Origin: Platynereis dumerilii | Lineage: Eukaryota > Annelida > Polychaeta > Phyllodocida > Nereididae | Assembly: GCA_026936325.1 (NCBI GenBank) | Contig: JAPTHN010000002.1 | Location: 8,494,408 to 8,558,407, forward strand | Length of the DNA: 64,000 nucleotides | Direction of reading: 5' to 3' | Shown here: one piece after another, positions 36,938-48,210 of the stretch | How positions within the stretch are numbered: position 1 is the stretch's first letter | Layout of the letters: every line of letters starts with the position of its first letter | Notes under the pieces: model-generated | What the model saw: only the letters and a program-made list of their open reading frames with translations | Told to the model about the DNA's origin: nothing | The model's database searches: none | Translations under genes and position numbers: made by a program

Positions 36938-39900
36938 TGATTTTATGATATGATTTTGCTATATTATTATTGAATTCTACATTATTTATTATACCTTACC
37001 TATGACCCATCAGCCAATCAGAAGCCTGTATTTGGCTGGTATATATCCTATATTCTTTGTTGTTCACTTATACGCCCATGGGAGTATATAAAGCCTCACT
37101 GTTTAACAAATCTCACAACACAAACAGCAAAACTGCACCAAACAGAGAATTGCCAACAACAAAACAAAAATAAACAAAAGTATTATAAAACCTAATGCTT
37201 TTGACAAATCCATAAATCCTTTAATTTCAGTCCAATCTGGATTTTTAATGCTAATATCACGACTATTTAAGAGTAAGGGTTCAACCATATTAGATATCCG
37301 GGAGGGGGAGAAGGGTTCCAGTTTATTTTAAATAAAAAATTATTTTCAAGTTTAAATAAATTACTTTTGAGCAATGTTAAAATGAATAATTACTGGTGGT
37401 GGGTATATTTCATAACATGGTTTTGTTTGATAAATACACACTCGAAATAAATAGGTCTTCTTACTCTTACCAAGAATTTAAAACTCCAAGCCTCTCTCCC
37501 CCTTTATACTGATGGTGGCCCCTAACAATCCAAATGAATATATACAGGGTGACCCACCTCAACTTGTGCATTGATGTTGTAACCAAAACAATGTTTACCG
37601 AAAAAGTTACGGATTTCAAATGCAAAAACCCAATTGGAGTTTCAGTGACAAGAGCCAAGAGAAGAGTATTATGCAAGTTTGGTTCACTTTCGGTTAAAAT
37701 TGGACTCAGAAATGGAGTTCAAATTTTCGCATAGCTTTTTTTCTGATTTTTTAAAATTTAGCTCTGTCAACCTTGGAAAAAAAATTTTCAGCTCACATGT
37801 AATGCATGTACTGTATTACAGAAGCTATAACAAAGCAGTGCCAGGGCTTTTCTTTGAAGGAGGTTTGGGTTTACGGAGTCAGGAAGCCCAAATACTGTCC
37901 TGATGCAGTGCACCATTTTCATACCGGTAATTTCCTGGGGTCTATTACCTATGATGGGTGAGCAAAATTATTGTTGCCACTCATAATAAGCATTAGTATA
38001 GCTTAATCTTACATGTGAATATCATTAATCACTTTCAATTTGAGCATTGATGTGTGTATCCGCCAATTTATTAATTGTTCCGATAATGCACATAACTTGT
38101 CATCAATAAATCTTATATCTCCAAGAAAAATTACTTGGCTTGGATTTCTAGGCCAAATGACCTGGTGAATTTGTTGAGGGGAATCTTCTGCACCTGGTAG
38201 TATTAAAGAACCATGTTTTCCCATCACAAATGCTGGTCAAAATAAGACTTGATTTTGAGGGATGGAAATTTGTGACTTTCTAGATGACACCAAAAATGGA
38301 TTTTGGTGGAAGTGTTGCTATACTTTTTCTCTTAGCTTTTAAAACCTGAGTGTCATGTTTTACGTTTCTATTGACTCTGGCAATCATAATACCTTACTGT
38401 TTTGTTTTGTAAATCATTTGACTGTCGGTTATGCTAATTGTTTTGCCATATTATGACTTGTTTGTCTCTGACAGGTTGTCATTCTAAATATTCTGACTTG
38501 GTAACATACACTGGACTCTAAATCTCACAAAAACCATCCATTCCCTTCCCTGGGAACCTCCTTTTGCATGTCAAAGTCATTTCAGGCAGTTTTGGAGGAC
38601 TTTGTTGATGCTGGTGCACTTTGAATTCTTCTCAGCTGATTTTTTGGCACAAAATAAAACAGCGACACATATTCACTTGACTGTCATTTTTGATAGAATT
38701 ACTGCAGAGGCTTAAACCTCATTCTATTTAACAGCCATTACTATCAATTCGACAAATATGTTTTCAAAAATTGTCTGTCTCATTTTTGTTGTCTTCAGCA
38801 AAATGTTAAAATCATGCACAAGTTGAGGTGGGCCACCCTGATTATATATGTACATTCGCCTGAATTTTTAACCTTTTTTTTTTAAATTTCCTTTTTTTTT
38901 TCTTTTACTTATTTCCACTCATACTTTTTCCAACCCCCTCTACTTATTTACCCTATTAATTAATTTTTTTCACCCGAAATTTCTTTTTTCAAATATTTTT
39001 TTTTTCACAAACTTTTTTCCCCAGATTTTTTTTTCACAAACTTTTTTCCCCAGATTTTTTTTCCAAATTTTTCTTTTCAATTTTTTTTCCAGATAATTTT
39101 TTCCCCCAAATATTTGTTCAATATTCGACAGGTTTTGTTTTCCACTTTTTAAATTTTTTTTCCAAATATTTTTCTAATAATTTTGCTACTAGCTACTTAT
39201 TACCTTATTATATTATCTGAGCATATATGTATTGAAGTGGGTAATTGGGATGCTTATATGCCTATGCTAAGTATTGAAATCACAATTGCTTCTATAATCA
39301 GATTCTAAAAAATATACATGGGAAATCTCTTTAGCTTTTTTCGTATAAATTTGATTGATAATTTACAATACCTTTCACATGCATTGGAGTTGTATATCCC
39401 AGAAAATTCTCAGAATAAGTAAGAATTTCATTTCAAATGTCAACCTGTTGCCTTTTGGATTTTTTTCTTCAACTGATACTTTCATGTTATTTTTAAAATT
39501 AATCCCACTTGGCAAATTGTTTGTAGCTGTTTTCTATTTCAGTCAAATCCTTCTTGTTTTATTTTATTTTTTAAATCTCTTTGTTTATGTTTTATTGTGT
39601 TTGGGTATAAGTTAGTTATATCCCTTGTTTTCGTGAATATGTGATATACACCTCGGCTTACGCCTTGGTATATATCACATATTCCCTCAAACGCGGGATA
39701 TAACTAGCACATGTATCTCTTCATTTTTGAAGGCAAATAAACTATTACTAGATAGATAGATAGATAGATAGATAGACCGAAGAAGCAAATGAAATGCGAA
39801 AATAAAGGCAATACACAAACAGTGTAAACAAGATACGAAAAGGCTTCATGCACACAGTCTGCAGTGTGGACTGGTATGGTATGACGTATGATTGAGCACC

Positions 39901-41298
39901 TCTTGTATTGTGCATTTAATGCATACGTGAGATAGTCTTCCATCCCTATTCATCTCTATTCATAATGTGCAAGGGCTTCTGTCTTTATTCATACAGAGGA
40001 TAAGACAAGCTCATTATGCAATACACAGATTACAGCTAGGTCTGTGTGTTTGTCTGGTATCAGGCCAGTCGTGATCCTTTCATTTTACTCTGAGTTTGGG
40101 GGAAAGCCATCACAAGTCCACGGGGGCTGGGTTTTTTTTTAAAATAAATATATGAAGATTTTTCTTGGCAGTCTTGAAAAAAAAAAATTCTGATGGGGGT
40201 ATTTCTTAAATGGTGTTGTTTTTAGAAACAAATATTTGAAGACATCGTGTTCAAAATGAATAATGACTGTTGTGGTTACTGTGAAATAAACCAGAAAACT
40301 GTTGTAGGTTGGGGGCATAATAATTTACCGTTGTGGAAAACATCCAAGCTTTAGGGATTTAATGGTTGCCCCCTTACTGACCGCAAATGTGATTAAAGCC
40401 TTTCCAAACACCAATAGATGTGTCACTGATTAAAACCTAAATAAATTAAATTTTTTAAAAACTTGATGCTTACCATAATCGACATTATCTGGTTCCCAGT
40501 TTTGTGAAGGCCAAAAGTAAGGACTCTGAAATGCGAAACAAAAGCATCAGATATCTGTTAACTCAAAATATATATCATCAATAGTTTTTGTGCATTCAGT
40601 AAAGACATTCCTGTTGGATAACAAAGAGACAAGGGTCAATCAACTGCATTCAGGATATGAAACAAGAATGTCATTTGCTCCAGTCTATTAATCTAGGCAC
40701 TATGAAGTGAGTTTTGACCTGAATCAGACCATGACACATAAAATACTGCAGATGAAAAAGTGGCCCATGTACCTATAGTTAAAACTTATAATATAATGCA
40801 TGAATTTGTTATTATTTGTAATAATTGTGCATGATCTGAAACATTTTGAATACTGGAGCATTTTTAGAGCATTTTAATGTTACTTAATAACTCGGTCATT
40901 ATTTCAGTTTAAATTTTTAAAGTTGTGTTTTTGTATTTAGAGTGTATAAATCTCCTGTGTGTGAAAAGAAAATTAAGAATTGTTGAATTGCAAAATATTT
41001 ATTTGGGGTCCATGTTCAGCCATGCAGTGAAATAGGTCTATTGATCTGAATTCAACTGAACTGTTTCCAGATGACCAACTGATCACTGATTCAGTGTGAG
41101 GCTGATCTACATCATCTTGTCCCCCTGTTGTCCTTACCTGGAATCTGTAGAGGGTGCTGTCGTCCTTGACTGTGAGGTTTTTGGAATCAGTGACAGGGAA
41201 GAAGTAACCATAGTGACAGAGCAGGGTTGCCAGGTGCAGGGCCTCTTGGGTGTCCTCCATGTTCAGTCGGTCTATCAACCATTCTATCAAGTCATAGC
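22149..41298 (-). CDS. RGS9: R7-family regulator of G-protein signalling (RGS9/RGS11-like), 5' incomplete
   Basis: Twelve exons on the - strand keep phase throughout: 41298-41138, 40525-40474, 31332-31268, 31038-30962, 28845-28764, 28384-28283, 27943-27882, 24743-24630, 23867-23664, 23392-23174, 22849-22613, 22383-22149; about 535 residues to TGA. Domains: end of DEP (EWLIDRLNMEDTQEALHL, YRFQ) about 1-55; R7H about 55-165 (SPYFWPSQNWEPDNVDYAIY, QEKAFWRVHRPPPGH); GGL about 180-225 with PSNPWVSDD after it; RGS about 250-375 (VKRWGFSMQEVLNDP, EFSSENLHFWL, EFLAPGAPSEINIDSKTMEH, MKKDSYNRFVRSDVYK); and a Ser/Lys-rich tail. R7 proteins bind G-beta-5 through GGL, anchor through DEP and speed GTP hydrolysis by Gi/o. 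Wording of DEP, R7H and the MKKDSY helix is nearer RGS9/11 than RGS6/7, so the symbol means that subgroup rather than strict orthology. Confidence 0.92.
24744..27881 (-). other. RGS intron with no recognised exon
   Basis: The 3.1-kb intron lies between the GGL exons. It holds an inverted pair of CRE-like sites near 26597-26636. No ORF, TIR element or SINE was recognised. Confidence 0.5.
26596..26636. promoter_or_regulatory. Inverted pair of CRE-like sites
   Basis: A perfect CRE, TGACGTCA, lies at 26597-26604, and GTAACGACGTCAT lies at 26624-26636. Together the two form an imperfect inverted repeat with ATGACGTCACGTTAC. Regulatory use is only inference. Confidence 0.3.
29395..30351 (-). CDS. 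Serine-rich alternative first or cassette exon of the RGS9-like gene
   Basis: A long open frame in the intron between exons 31038-30962 and 28845-28764. It ends at a good donor (TTTGAG|GTAAAA, exon end 29395) in the same phase as the preceding RGS exon, so it joins in frame to LAKERKKADK. If used as a first exon, the ATG at 30311-30309 (MIELTMPNAVFNTSYAG) gives about 305 residues replacing DEP and part of R7H. If used as a cassette, an AG at 30353-30352 gives a 957-nt exon, divisible by three, though its pyrimidine tract is weak. The protein is Ser/Arg-rich with an acidic SDSE region and the end RIVYNNWTASDESGPESVMD. No known domain is recognised. Without splicing the frame stops two bases after the donor GT. 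Confidence 0.65.
34831..34901. repeat. (CTAT)n microsatellite
   Basis: About 18 uninterrupted CTAT units, followed by a decayed pyrimidine-rich CTAT/CTTT extension to about 35045. Confidence 0.95.
36907..36937. repeat. (GATA)n microsatellite
   Basis: About seven to eight units of TAGA/GATA. Confidence 0.9.
36990..37100. repeat. CCAATCA-associated dispersed repeat fragment
   Basis: CAGCCAATCAGAAGCCTGTA is followed by ATATTCTTTGTTGTTCACTTAT. This matches CAGCCAATCACATGCAAGTA and ATATTCTTCGTTGTCCAGTT at about 60520-60590, next to the fold-back at 60621. Confidence 0.5.
37545..38840. mobile_element. Non-autonomous hAT-like element
   Basis: The left end CAGGGTGACCCACCTCAACT and the right end, read in reverse, CAGGGTGGCCCACCTCAACT, form TIRs of about 26 bp with one mismatch. 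They start with CAG as hAT TIRs do. Flanks are aatatata on the left and attatata on the right, a 7-of-8 match to an 8-bp target duplication. The 1.3-kb interior has no transposase frame. Confidence 0.65.
38870..39180. repeat. T-rich low-complexity tract
   Basis: T runs alternate with short CCA/CCC spacers. Two near-identical ~28-bp units (CACAAACTTTTTTCCCCAGA) lie at about 39005-39060. No gene. Confidence 0.8.
39612..39707. repeat. Fold-back palindrome
   Basis: The left arm TAGTTATATCCC...GAATATGTGATATA pairs with its reverse complement on the right around the centre CCTCGGCTTACGCCTTGG. The arms are about 45 bp with a few mismatches. Confidence 0.75.
39749..39778. repeat. (GATA)n microsatellite
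   Basis: About seven GATA/TAGA units in the intron of the RGS gene. Confidence 0.85.
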
Positions 41299-41799
41299 CT
41301 GCAAAGACAATGTGGTCATAGGATTAAGAACAATGTGACTATATAATATGTGACAATATCATGTCACAATATAATATGTGGTATTTCATGCTGAGGATGG
41401 CCAGTTCCCAGATCGGGGGAGATGTGGTCCATGGTTACTCCTGGCTTGAAATCAGAGACGTATTTGGGCCCCGCAGGCCCACAATTAACATGCAAAAGTT
41501 AGGAAAAGCTGCAAGCGACTGCACATTTGTCGCATGTTATTTCCTCTACTCAGGCCATCTCTAGATGTATATATATACGCCCCTACTTTAAATTTACTTG
41601 CCTACCAGAAAAGCTGCATTCACACCTTTTTTTCATGAATCATGGCCAGGAAATTCACTTTTGTCCAGCTCTGTAAGAACGGTTGCAGTCTTGTAGAGCA
41701 GCAACATAGACTACAGGAATCTTGCCCAAGGTGCCCAAGCCAATGGCATGTCATGGCCACAGGGCAGTCATAGCACTCCCCAAATCCCCATTGATGCTG

Positions 41800-41930
41800 A
41801 CCTCATGATGAGTGATGAGAATACTGGGAGTCCACTACATGCTACTCCCACTCCAGTTGCTCAACACAGGATACAAGCTACCTCCACTCAAGGTCCCATG
41901 GGTTCAGACTAAATTGGGTTTCAGGGCTGC
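41800..41930 (-). mobile_element. SINE family A, body fragment
   Basis: GGTCCCATGGGTTCAGACTA and GATGAGAATACTGGGAGTCC match GTCCCATGGGCTCGGACTAA and GATGAGAAGACTGGGAGTCT of the SINE at 5770-5998, in the same orientation. The tRNA-like head is not clear here. Confidence 0.55.
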
Positions 41931-43294
41931 ATGGAACAAATGCATTGATGGATGAGAAGGATGGATTACCATGGATACAACTACTCCTACAGGTACTCCT
42001 GTGATCCATATGATCCATATGATCATAGATGAGTAGCTGGAGCAACATATTTATTGCATAATAGCTAATTAACATGCTGACAAGGCTGCAAGGGGGGGGG
42101 GGCAACAATAGTAGCAACTGGCTTTATTCCAAGTGTCCTTAGAAACTGATTCAGGCCAAACCACAAATCCATATATATCCATCTCACTACTGCGCAAGTG
42201 CCAGTGTGTAGTGGTAGACCTATCAATAAATGAGCAATTTCGGTGCAGAATATTGGTACAAGAAAATGTCTCCAACACACAAAATGGCTGCTTATCAAAC
42301 AGAACTAAGGCTTGTTCAGTTGCCATAGCAACGGTGCTCAATAAGAACTTCCGGTTTCTATTGGTCAATATGTTCTATTGCCAAATCGGCTCCAAACATT
42401 CCTGCTGCAGTCTAATTCCGTCCTTGGAAAGGTCATTCGTCCTTAGAGCTGGCCAAGAATAGCACAAACAGATAAACAGAAGTAGGGAAGAAGTTTGAGT
42501 GACATAGACCTTCTGGTAACTTGACACAAGGTTGTTGTATAAGTAGAGAGAGAGAAAAAGCACTCTTTTTAGAACCATCCCTATCAAATTAAGGGATATA
42601 TTTTTATACATAGTGTAGATTCCTATGGAGGCCAATGGAATCTTTATATAGAGATTTTTTGTAGTTTCTTGGCATTTATGTGCTACATCAACATATCACC
42701 AGATTTAGCACATAATTATATCATAACCTAAACATACTGTGGCAACAGACAGAAATACTTGATTCAGTCATGTTCCAGGCCATGTGTTGGGACAGAGGTG
42801 AGATGGAAGGCTGGTGCCATGAAACTGATGTAACATCTCTATAACATGTATAAGGAGCCCAAAGCCTCAAACCTCTCAATGCTGACAAGCCTGACATATA
42901 TAGCGTCCATTCAGAACCCCCAAGTGCACCTTCTCAGCACTATGTAAAACACCAGCCTTTCTTTGGTGTATCATTGTCATGTTTCATTTAGAGGTAACCA
43001 CCTCTCTTTCCTCAACTGTAACTAAATAAGTCAATTACATTCTGGATATATATAATTATATTATCAGAGAAAGTATCCCTTGAATTGACCTCAAAATGAG
43101 CATATGATCGAACTACACAGGAAGCATCAGCCATATTGGTTATACATGTAAGCAATGGTTACTTTGCATGCAAGTCAATGCTACAAGCACATGGGGCAAG
43201 TTATGGCCACAGCCAACAATGCTAACTGGAGTATGTCATGCAGGGTTGGTCTGATAATGGCACATGCCTCTCATTATCCAACAACGAATCAAGA

Positions 43295-43295
43295 C

Positions 43296-43371
<76 letters not shown>

Positions 43372-43385
43372 GAATAGATAGATAT
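43295..43385. repeat. (GATA)n microsatellite
   Basis: About 20 GATA units with two late variants (GAATAGATA, GATATATA). Confidence 0.95.
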
Positions 43386-43866
43386 ATAGCAACACATTCT
43401 CCACATATAATGAAATACGTACTTTATGGACTTTTGTCACCTGAATATGAAGGATGTATTTAATTCTGAAGGTACATCTACAAGATAAAGAATGTTATTC
43501 ATTTTCTGATATAGATATATCTGTGGTGCCGTTAAATGCCAAAAATGGACCTGCTTTTCTGTTGAATTTGCCTCTTTGATCCTACTTTTCCCCATACAAA
43601 TCGTGAAATCAGGTAACGTTGTATTTATGATGAAATGCTAAGGCTTTAATACTTATTATATGAAGACTGTCGAGGTTCATGTAATTTAATGGACATTTCC
43701 AATGGCATACATTTCGGGGGTAGTAACAAAATGAACATGGGACAGATAAGAAAAGCCACAAAATAATCATCCCACATTCTCCAATTTTTATCCCCTAAGG
43801 CCATTTATAGATACAATTTATTCTGGGATGTAATTTATACTAGTTATACAATTTTAGTGACTGAAT

Positions 43867-43983
43867 TATTCCTCCTCCCTTCTCTTCTCCTCCCTTCTCC
43901 TCTCCTCCATTCTCTTCTCCTTCGTCCTCCCCTCCTCCCTACTCCCTTCTCCCTTTCTTCTTTCACTGATCCCTCCTTCCTCC
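43867..43983. repeat. Polypyrimidine tract (CTTC/CTCC-rich)
   Basis: About 115 bp almost wholly of C and T on the + strand, with few interruptions. It is a possible triplex-forming polypurine-polypyrimidine tract. Confidence 0.8.
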
Positions 43984-45136
43984 ATAACAAAAATATACCG
44001 AATTAGATAAGATGCCCCCTTCACATGTTTTCAGAAGACCTTCAAGCAGTCTGAGAGGTCTGAGAGATCACCAGGCCTCTATTTAAGGGCCTATATTCGA
44101 GGTGGACATTTTTTTTGTATTTTGAACAGGTCTACTCAAGACGGCTACCTGGTATCCAGGGCCTTTATTCTGGGGGCGGGGGCTTTATTTGAACATATTA
44201 CTCCAGAAAAGCCCCACATTGTTTGCTTTCTAAAAATAATGCAGCTGAAGGCATTAAAAACTATTTAATCTTGCAAAATATATTTGTTAAGAAATTCTGC
44301 CTACCTATTAGAGAACAGAATTTAGTTAATTTGACAGTCATAGCATGTCAAACATGATTGAAAGCTATCAATAAACAAGTTTTTTTTAATAGGCATGCTT
44401 ATACATGTACATCTTTAAGTGAGGAAAAATATAGGCCTATCCCCATGCCACTGAATTCAGTGACTGAAATCCAAAATGGGAATAGATCTAAATATCCCAT
44501 TATTATCATCATAAAGATAAAGAATTTATGTACATTAAATAACAAATTTTATCATTTTGTGTTATGGTTAATCTGAACACCTAAAAAAGTAAAACCAAAT
44601 ATGGTGAATTATGGCTGATTGGAAAAAAAAAGTCTGAGATTTCATAATAATTAAAATATGGCAAAATAAACTATTCTCATTACAATTCTGAAATAGTTAT
44701 AAGAACACACTAAATATTAATTCTGAATATAACTTACAAATATGTAACTAGGTCAGCTATTCTTATATAATAAATGCTATTATACATGTATTACAATGGA
44801 AGGGGTGCAAAAAATGACAATGAGATAAGACTTCACCCCTATAATAATCAGATATAATGACCTGAGCAATGATGCGTTCAATGGATATCACTAGGGTTAG
44901 GTAATCAGTAAAGGGTATATTCAAACACTGTTTCAGTGAATTTACTCAATTTAGTTTATATATAAAAAATGCACTATGTTAAAAAAATAAAATATGTTGT
45001 TTTTATAAGCAATGATAAAGATATTTTAAAAAACCACTATAGTAAAAGGCATTATATTTTTAGAACTTCAATTTTAAATATAACATTTATGGATAAAGTG
45101 AACCCCCCTGGCCCGCCTCAAAAAACAGGCATATGC

Positions 45137-45225
45137 AGTATGGATGGATGGATGATTGGGGCTTATTGTCTTGTATTCATGCACTTGGTGGGCTAATTAG
45201 GACAGGAGGAGGACATGGCAATGAT
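45137..45225 (-). mobile_element. SINE family B, 3' fragment
   Basis: Read on the - strand, CTCCTCCTGTCCTAATTAGC and CCCAATCATCCATCCATCCA match the 3' part of the SINE at 55283-55434. The tail is a (CATC)n repeat. Confidence 0.65.
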
Positions 45226-45469
45226 GATTTATACAGCCATCCAACATAGGCCCAAGTGACAGGAGGGCATAGGGACACAACTGCCCCCCTCCCTGCCTAA
45301 AATGTGATATAACCTTCATACTTCTGTTTGGTTAAAAAAAAAAGAAGCTGAATATATATGCCCCACCCCCCCCCCCCAAATGATTAAAATTCCTGGATTT
45401 ACTATATTTTAACAAACTGACCACAATTTTAGAAATAGGAGCTAAAGGATACAATATTGATTTATACTG

Positions 45470-45842
45470 AAAAATAAAGCCCAATCTTTATTTACAAAGA
45501 TAAGGTTTATCTTTCATTTATGCAAGAATGAACAAACTTCAGTTTAGAGTGACATTCATTCATCCAATGGTCTGGAGTAACATCATTTCACTGGATATGA
45601 AGACTGTCCTTCATTTTATTCAATAGGTTTAATGGTGAAATACAGTGTTTAATTTGCATTTGCAATGAAGACCATCTTTCATTTTTATCCTGATTTTAGA
45701 GAATGAAGACCAGCTTTTATTTTGTAGAATTGTGTAGCAATAAAGACTGGTGTTCATTCTCAACAGTTGTGTGATCTATATATGAGAATGAAGGACGTCC
45801 TTCTTGTTCCTTCAGAATGAAGACCAGTGTTTATATTTAGGT
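45470..45842. repeat. Array of spaced short imperfect palindromes
   Basis: At least six units of the form AATGAAGACC-N-TTTCATT start at 45597, 45664, 45702, 45739, 45787 and 45816, with weaker ones near 45471 and 45496. Each can pair AATGAA with TTCATT. The spacers differ. Confidence 0.55.
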
Positions 45843-45896
45843 GCAAAAAGTCCATGAAGTACGTATTTCATTCTGGGGTGGAGAATGGGCTGATAT

Positions 45897-45963
45897 ATAG
45901 ACAGATAGATAGATAGATATATAGACAGATAGATAGATAGATAGATAGATAAATAGATAGATG
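45897..45963. repeat. (GATA)n microsatellite, interrupted
   Basis: GATA units with CAGATA and TATATAG interruptions. Confidence 0.9.
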
Positions 45964-46612
45964 ATTGATTATCAACCTAGATGTACCTTTTAGCTTCCAG
46001 AAGCAACTTGCCAACCTAGTTTGTGGAATAGTGAAAAAGGTCACAGTAAATCAAGTCAAGTTGGCCAATTTGGTCAATTTATATGACCAATCTGTGTCAA
46101 CATATAAAGATAGTAATTAATCAAGGTTCTCTCATATGGCTTCAGCCAGTGATGAATGAGGCACTTTTGAGACAGCTCATCTGGCCGCGGAGATTGCTCA
46201 AGCTGAGAGGAGACAACTTCATATTATTAATCTCCTTTGACGGAGTTTGCTGGGCGAGACGTCCAAGTGGATCCCAGATTACCAACTAGGATCTTTGTGC
46301 ATGTTGTGGTAAGGTTCTGTGAGAGTGAATTGTAAAGTAACATTGGGCCTGACTCTCTGGGAGAGTGGTTGGGAGGCGGAAGGCCTCACAGTCCCTGGAA
46401 ACTGAGAACTGCACGCTGCTGCCACCTGGCACAAAGCCAGTTTTGTATGCTGCTCCAAGAAATAGAACTTTCCAAATTTATTGCAAATTCAAAACGTTTC
46501 TGTTCAATATCACGGAAAACCTAAGTCCGACAGGCTATTCATGCTCTCCATAAGGAAGTAATCAACGCCATCAGCAAACTCTGAAACAACCCTGGTTTCT
46601 TCGAGACAAAAG

Positions 46613-47274
46613 TTATGTGAGTTCCTCACTCTCAGTTTCTGTTGACCACTTACTGGAACTCGTGGAATTGCACACTAGGTGGAAACACATGGCAGCATAT
46701 TCTCGGTTACGGTTTTTAAGGTTGGAGCAAAGCACTGGCAATGAAACAGCGGTCAACTTGTTGACAGTGGCTGGAGTTTTAGTCACTGCCTGAATGTCTA
46801 TGGTAACAGGGTAACCGATGTTACAGAAAGCCAACTCTAAGTTCTCTTTAGAACCTGGTGTTTTCTTCACAGACATATACAGTGTAATATCGTCAGAGTT
46901 GAAATAACATTTGATAGTTATTTGTGAAAACATTCTCATGCAAGTATTACAACACACTGGTAAGGACCAACCGACTAATGGGGATGTACAAATGTACAAG
47001 AATCCGCGGATTCAAAGCCTGGCTCAAGTGGCAGTGACGACCGCAAAATATGCAGCAATGCTGGTGAAATAGTTAAGTCTACTTTATGGTTTGGAAATGG
47101 CAGAGAAGGGTGGTTCTGAAATGCGGCAAGTAAAGTGTTGTTATTGTAGTTGTTCCATGTACAAAATGATATCCAAATAACCACGAAAAGAATGTGTACG
47201 ATTTTTTCAAATCTTGAAGTCGCCCAATTTCCTCCTTTGAAAAAATTGGCGAAATTGAAAAAAATTTGGAACAA
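46613..47274 (-). other. Unrecognised coding-like segment
   Basis: Minus-strand frames 47274-46975 and 46999-46613 overlap and read like protein: LPFPNHKVDLTISPALLHIL, then FSQITIKCYFNSDDITLYMS, LELAFCNIGYPVTIDIQAVT and SLPVLCSNLKNRNREYAAMC. Below 46613, further frames (QFPGTVRPSASQPLSQRVRP) continue to about 46290. The base composition is less AT-rich than the surroundings. No family was recognised. It could be a retrocopy, a transposon remnant or an exon. Confidence 0.3.
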
Positions 47275-47490
47275 AAATTTTTTTTATCTTTTTGTTTAAT
47301 TTAGGAAAAAAAATTGTAACTCTTGGAAGAAAAAATATTTAAATTTGAAAAACAGAAGTTTCCCGAAGTCCTATTTTTGAAAAAAAAAAAATTTGCGTAA
47401 TTAAAAAAAAGTTGAATTTTTTTTTTTTTTTCAAATCTTGGGAAAAAAAATTTTGGGAAAAAAAAAATTTTTGAAATTGAAAAAAAAAGT
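47270..47490. repeat. A/T homopolymer-rich tract
   Basis: Alternating runs of A and T with short spacers; low complexity only. Confidence 0.8.
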
Positions 47491-47949
47491 TATTTCCATA
47501 CATCTAGCTACCCTAACAAACCAATAAAACACAAAAACAGATATATTGAACCTGTAGTTATTGAACAGTAGCGTTGACAGACAATATTTTCAGACCATTA
47601 CACCTGAATTAGCCTGGCGAGCCAGGCTAAAAATTCAACACAGCTGCCATGGCGACATACATAGTAAACCTTCTTAAAAACAACTCTCTATCCACTAGTG
47701 ATGTAATATAAATATTAGATAAACAGAGTCTACCGATGGAACAACTGTTACAGTGCATCAATTCAGTGAATGCCCCCCATATGATGTCACCAAATGTTGT
47801 CTGACAGTCTGATGTCAGATCCTGACTTTTGTTGCTCATTAATTTTGGTTTTATCAGAGGCTTACATCAAGGCAAAAAGGCTCAAGCTTTTGAAGAATTC
47901 ATCATTATTACAAATACTCTGCAGCATTTTTGTTGTTGTGGTGATGTTA

Positions 47950-48210
47950 CAGTCGAAGAATGACAATTAATTTCATTCAGCTGTTTATGACAACCAATGA
48001 CGTCACTACAGGCCCTATCCATTGCAATGGAATGGACTGCCAATTTGTCATTGAGAAACTTGTGACCTCATGAGTGCTGTGACTCAATGGCCAGTGGGTG
48101 ACCTGTTTTGATAACATTGAAAATCTAGGCTATGACCTTACAAATCATGTTTCATAGAGATTAACTTGGCATGGATAGGGATATGACCTCACAAGAACAT
48201 ATCAGTGCAA
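47950..48210 (+). repeat. Dispersed TGACCTCA-containing repeat, copy 2
   Basis: TGACGTCACTACAGG, CCAATTTGTCATTGAGAAAC and TGACCTCATGAGTG recur with changes at 58570-58850 and, reversed, at 56870-57060. Confidence 0.5.

Larger units (their letters stand above)
31333..37544 (-). other. Left part of the 9.1-kb RGS intron (between R7H exons)
   Basis: AT-rich intron DNA with no recognised exon. It includes the mixed TCAA/CTAT repeat at 33918-34033, the CTAT array at 34831-34901 and the GATA array at 36907-36937. Confidence 0.5.
41299..47200 (-). other. Upstream intron or 5' flank of the RGS gene
   Basis: The DEP exon at 41298 begins inside a codon, so at least one more coding exon must lie upstream on this strand. 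None was recognised here. The stretch holds SINE fragments, GATA arrays, a polypyrimidine tract and a hairpin array, listed separately. Confidence 0.4.

Noticed and set aside
45470-45842. CRISPR-like array of short palindromic units
   Set aside because: The units are degenerate, spacing is irregular, and the DNA is plainly from an animal genome.
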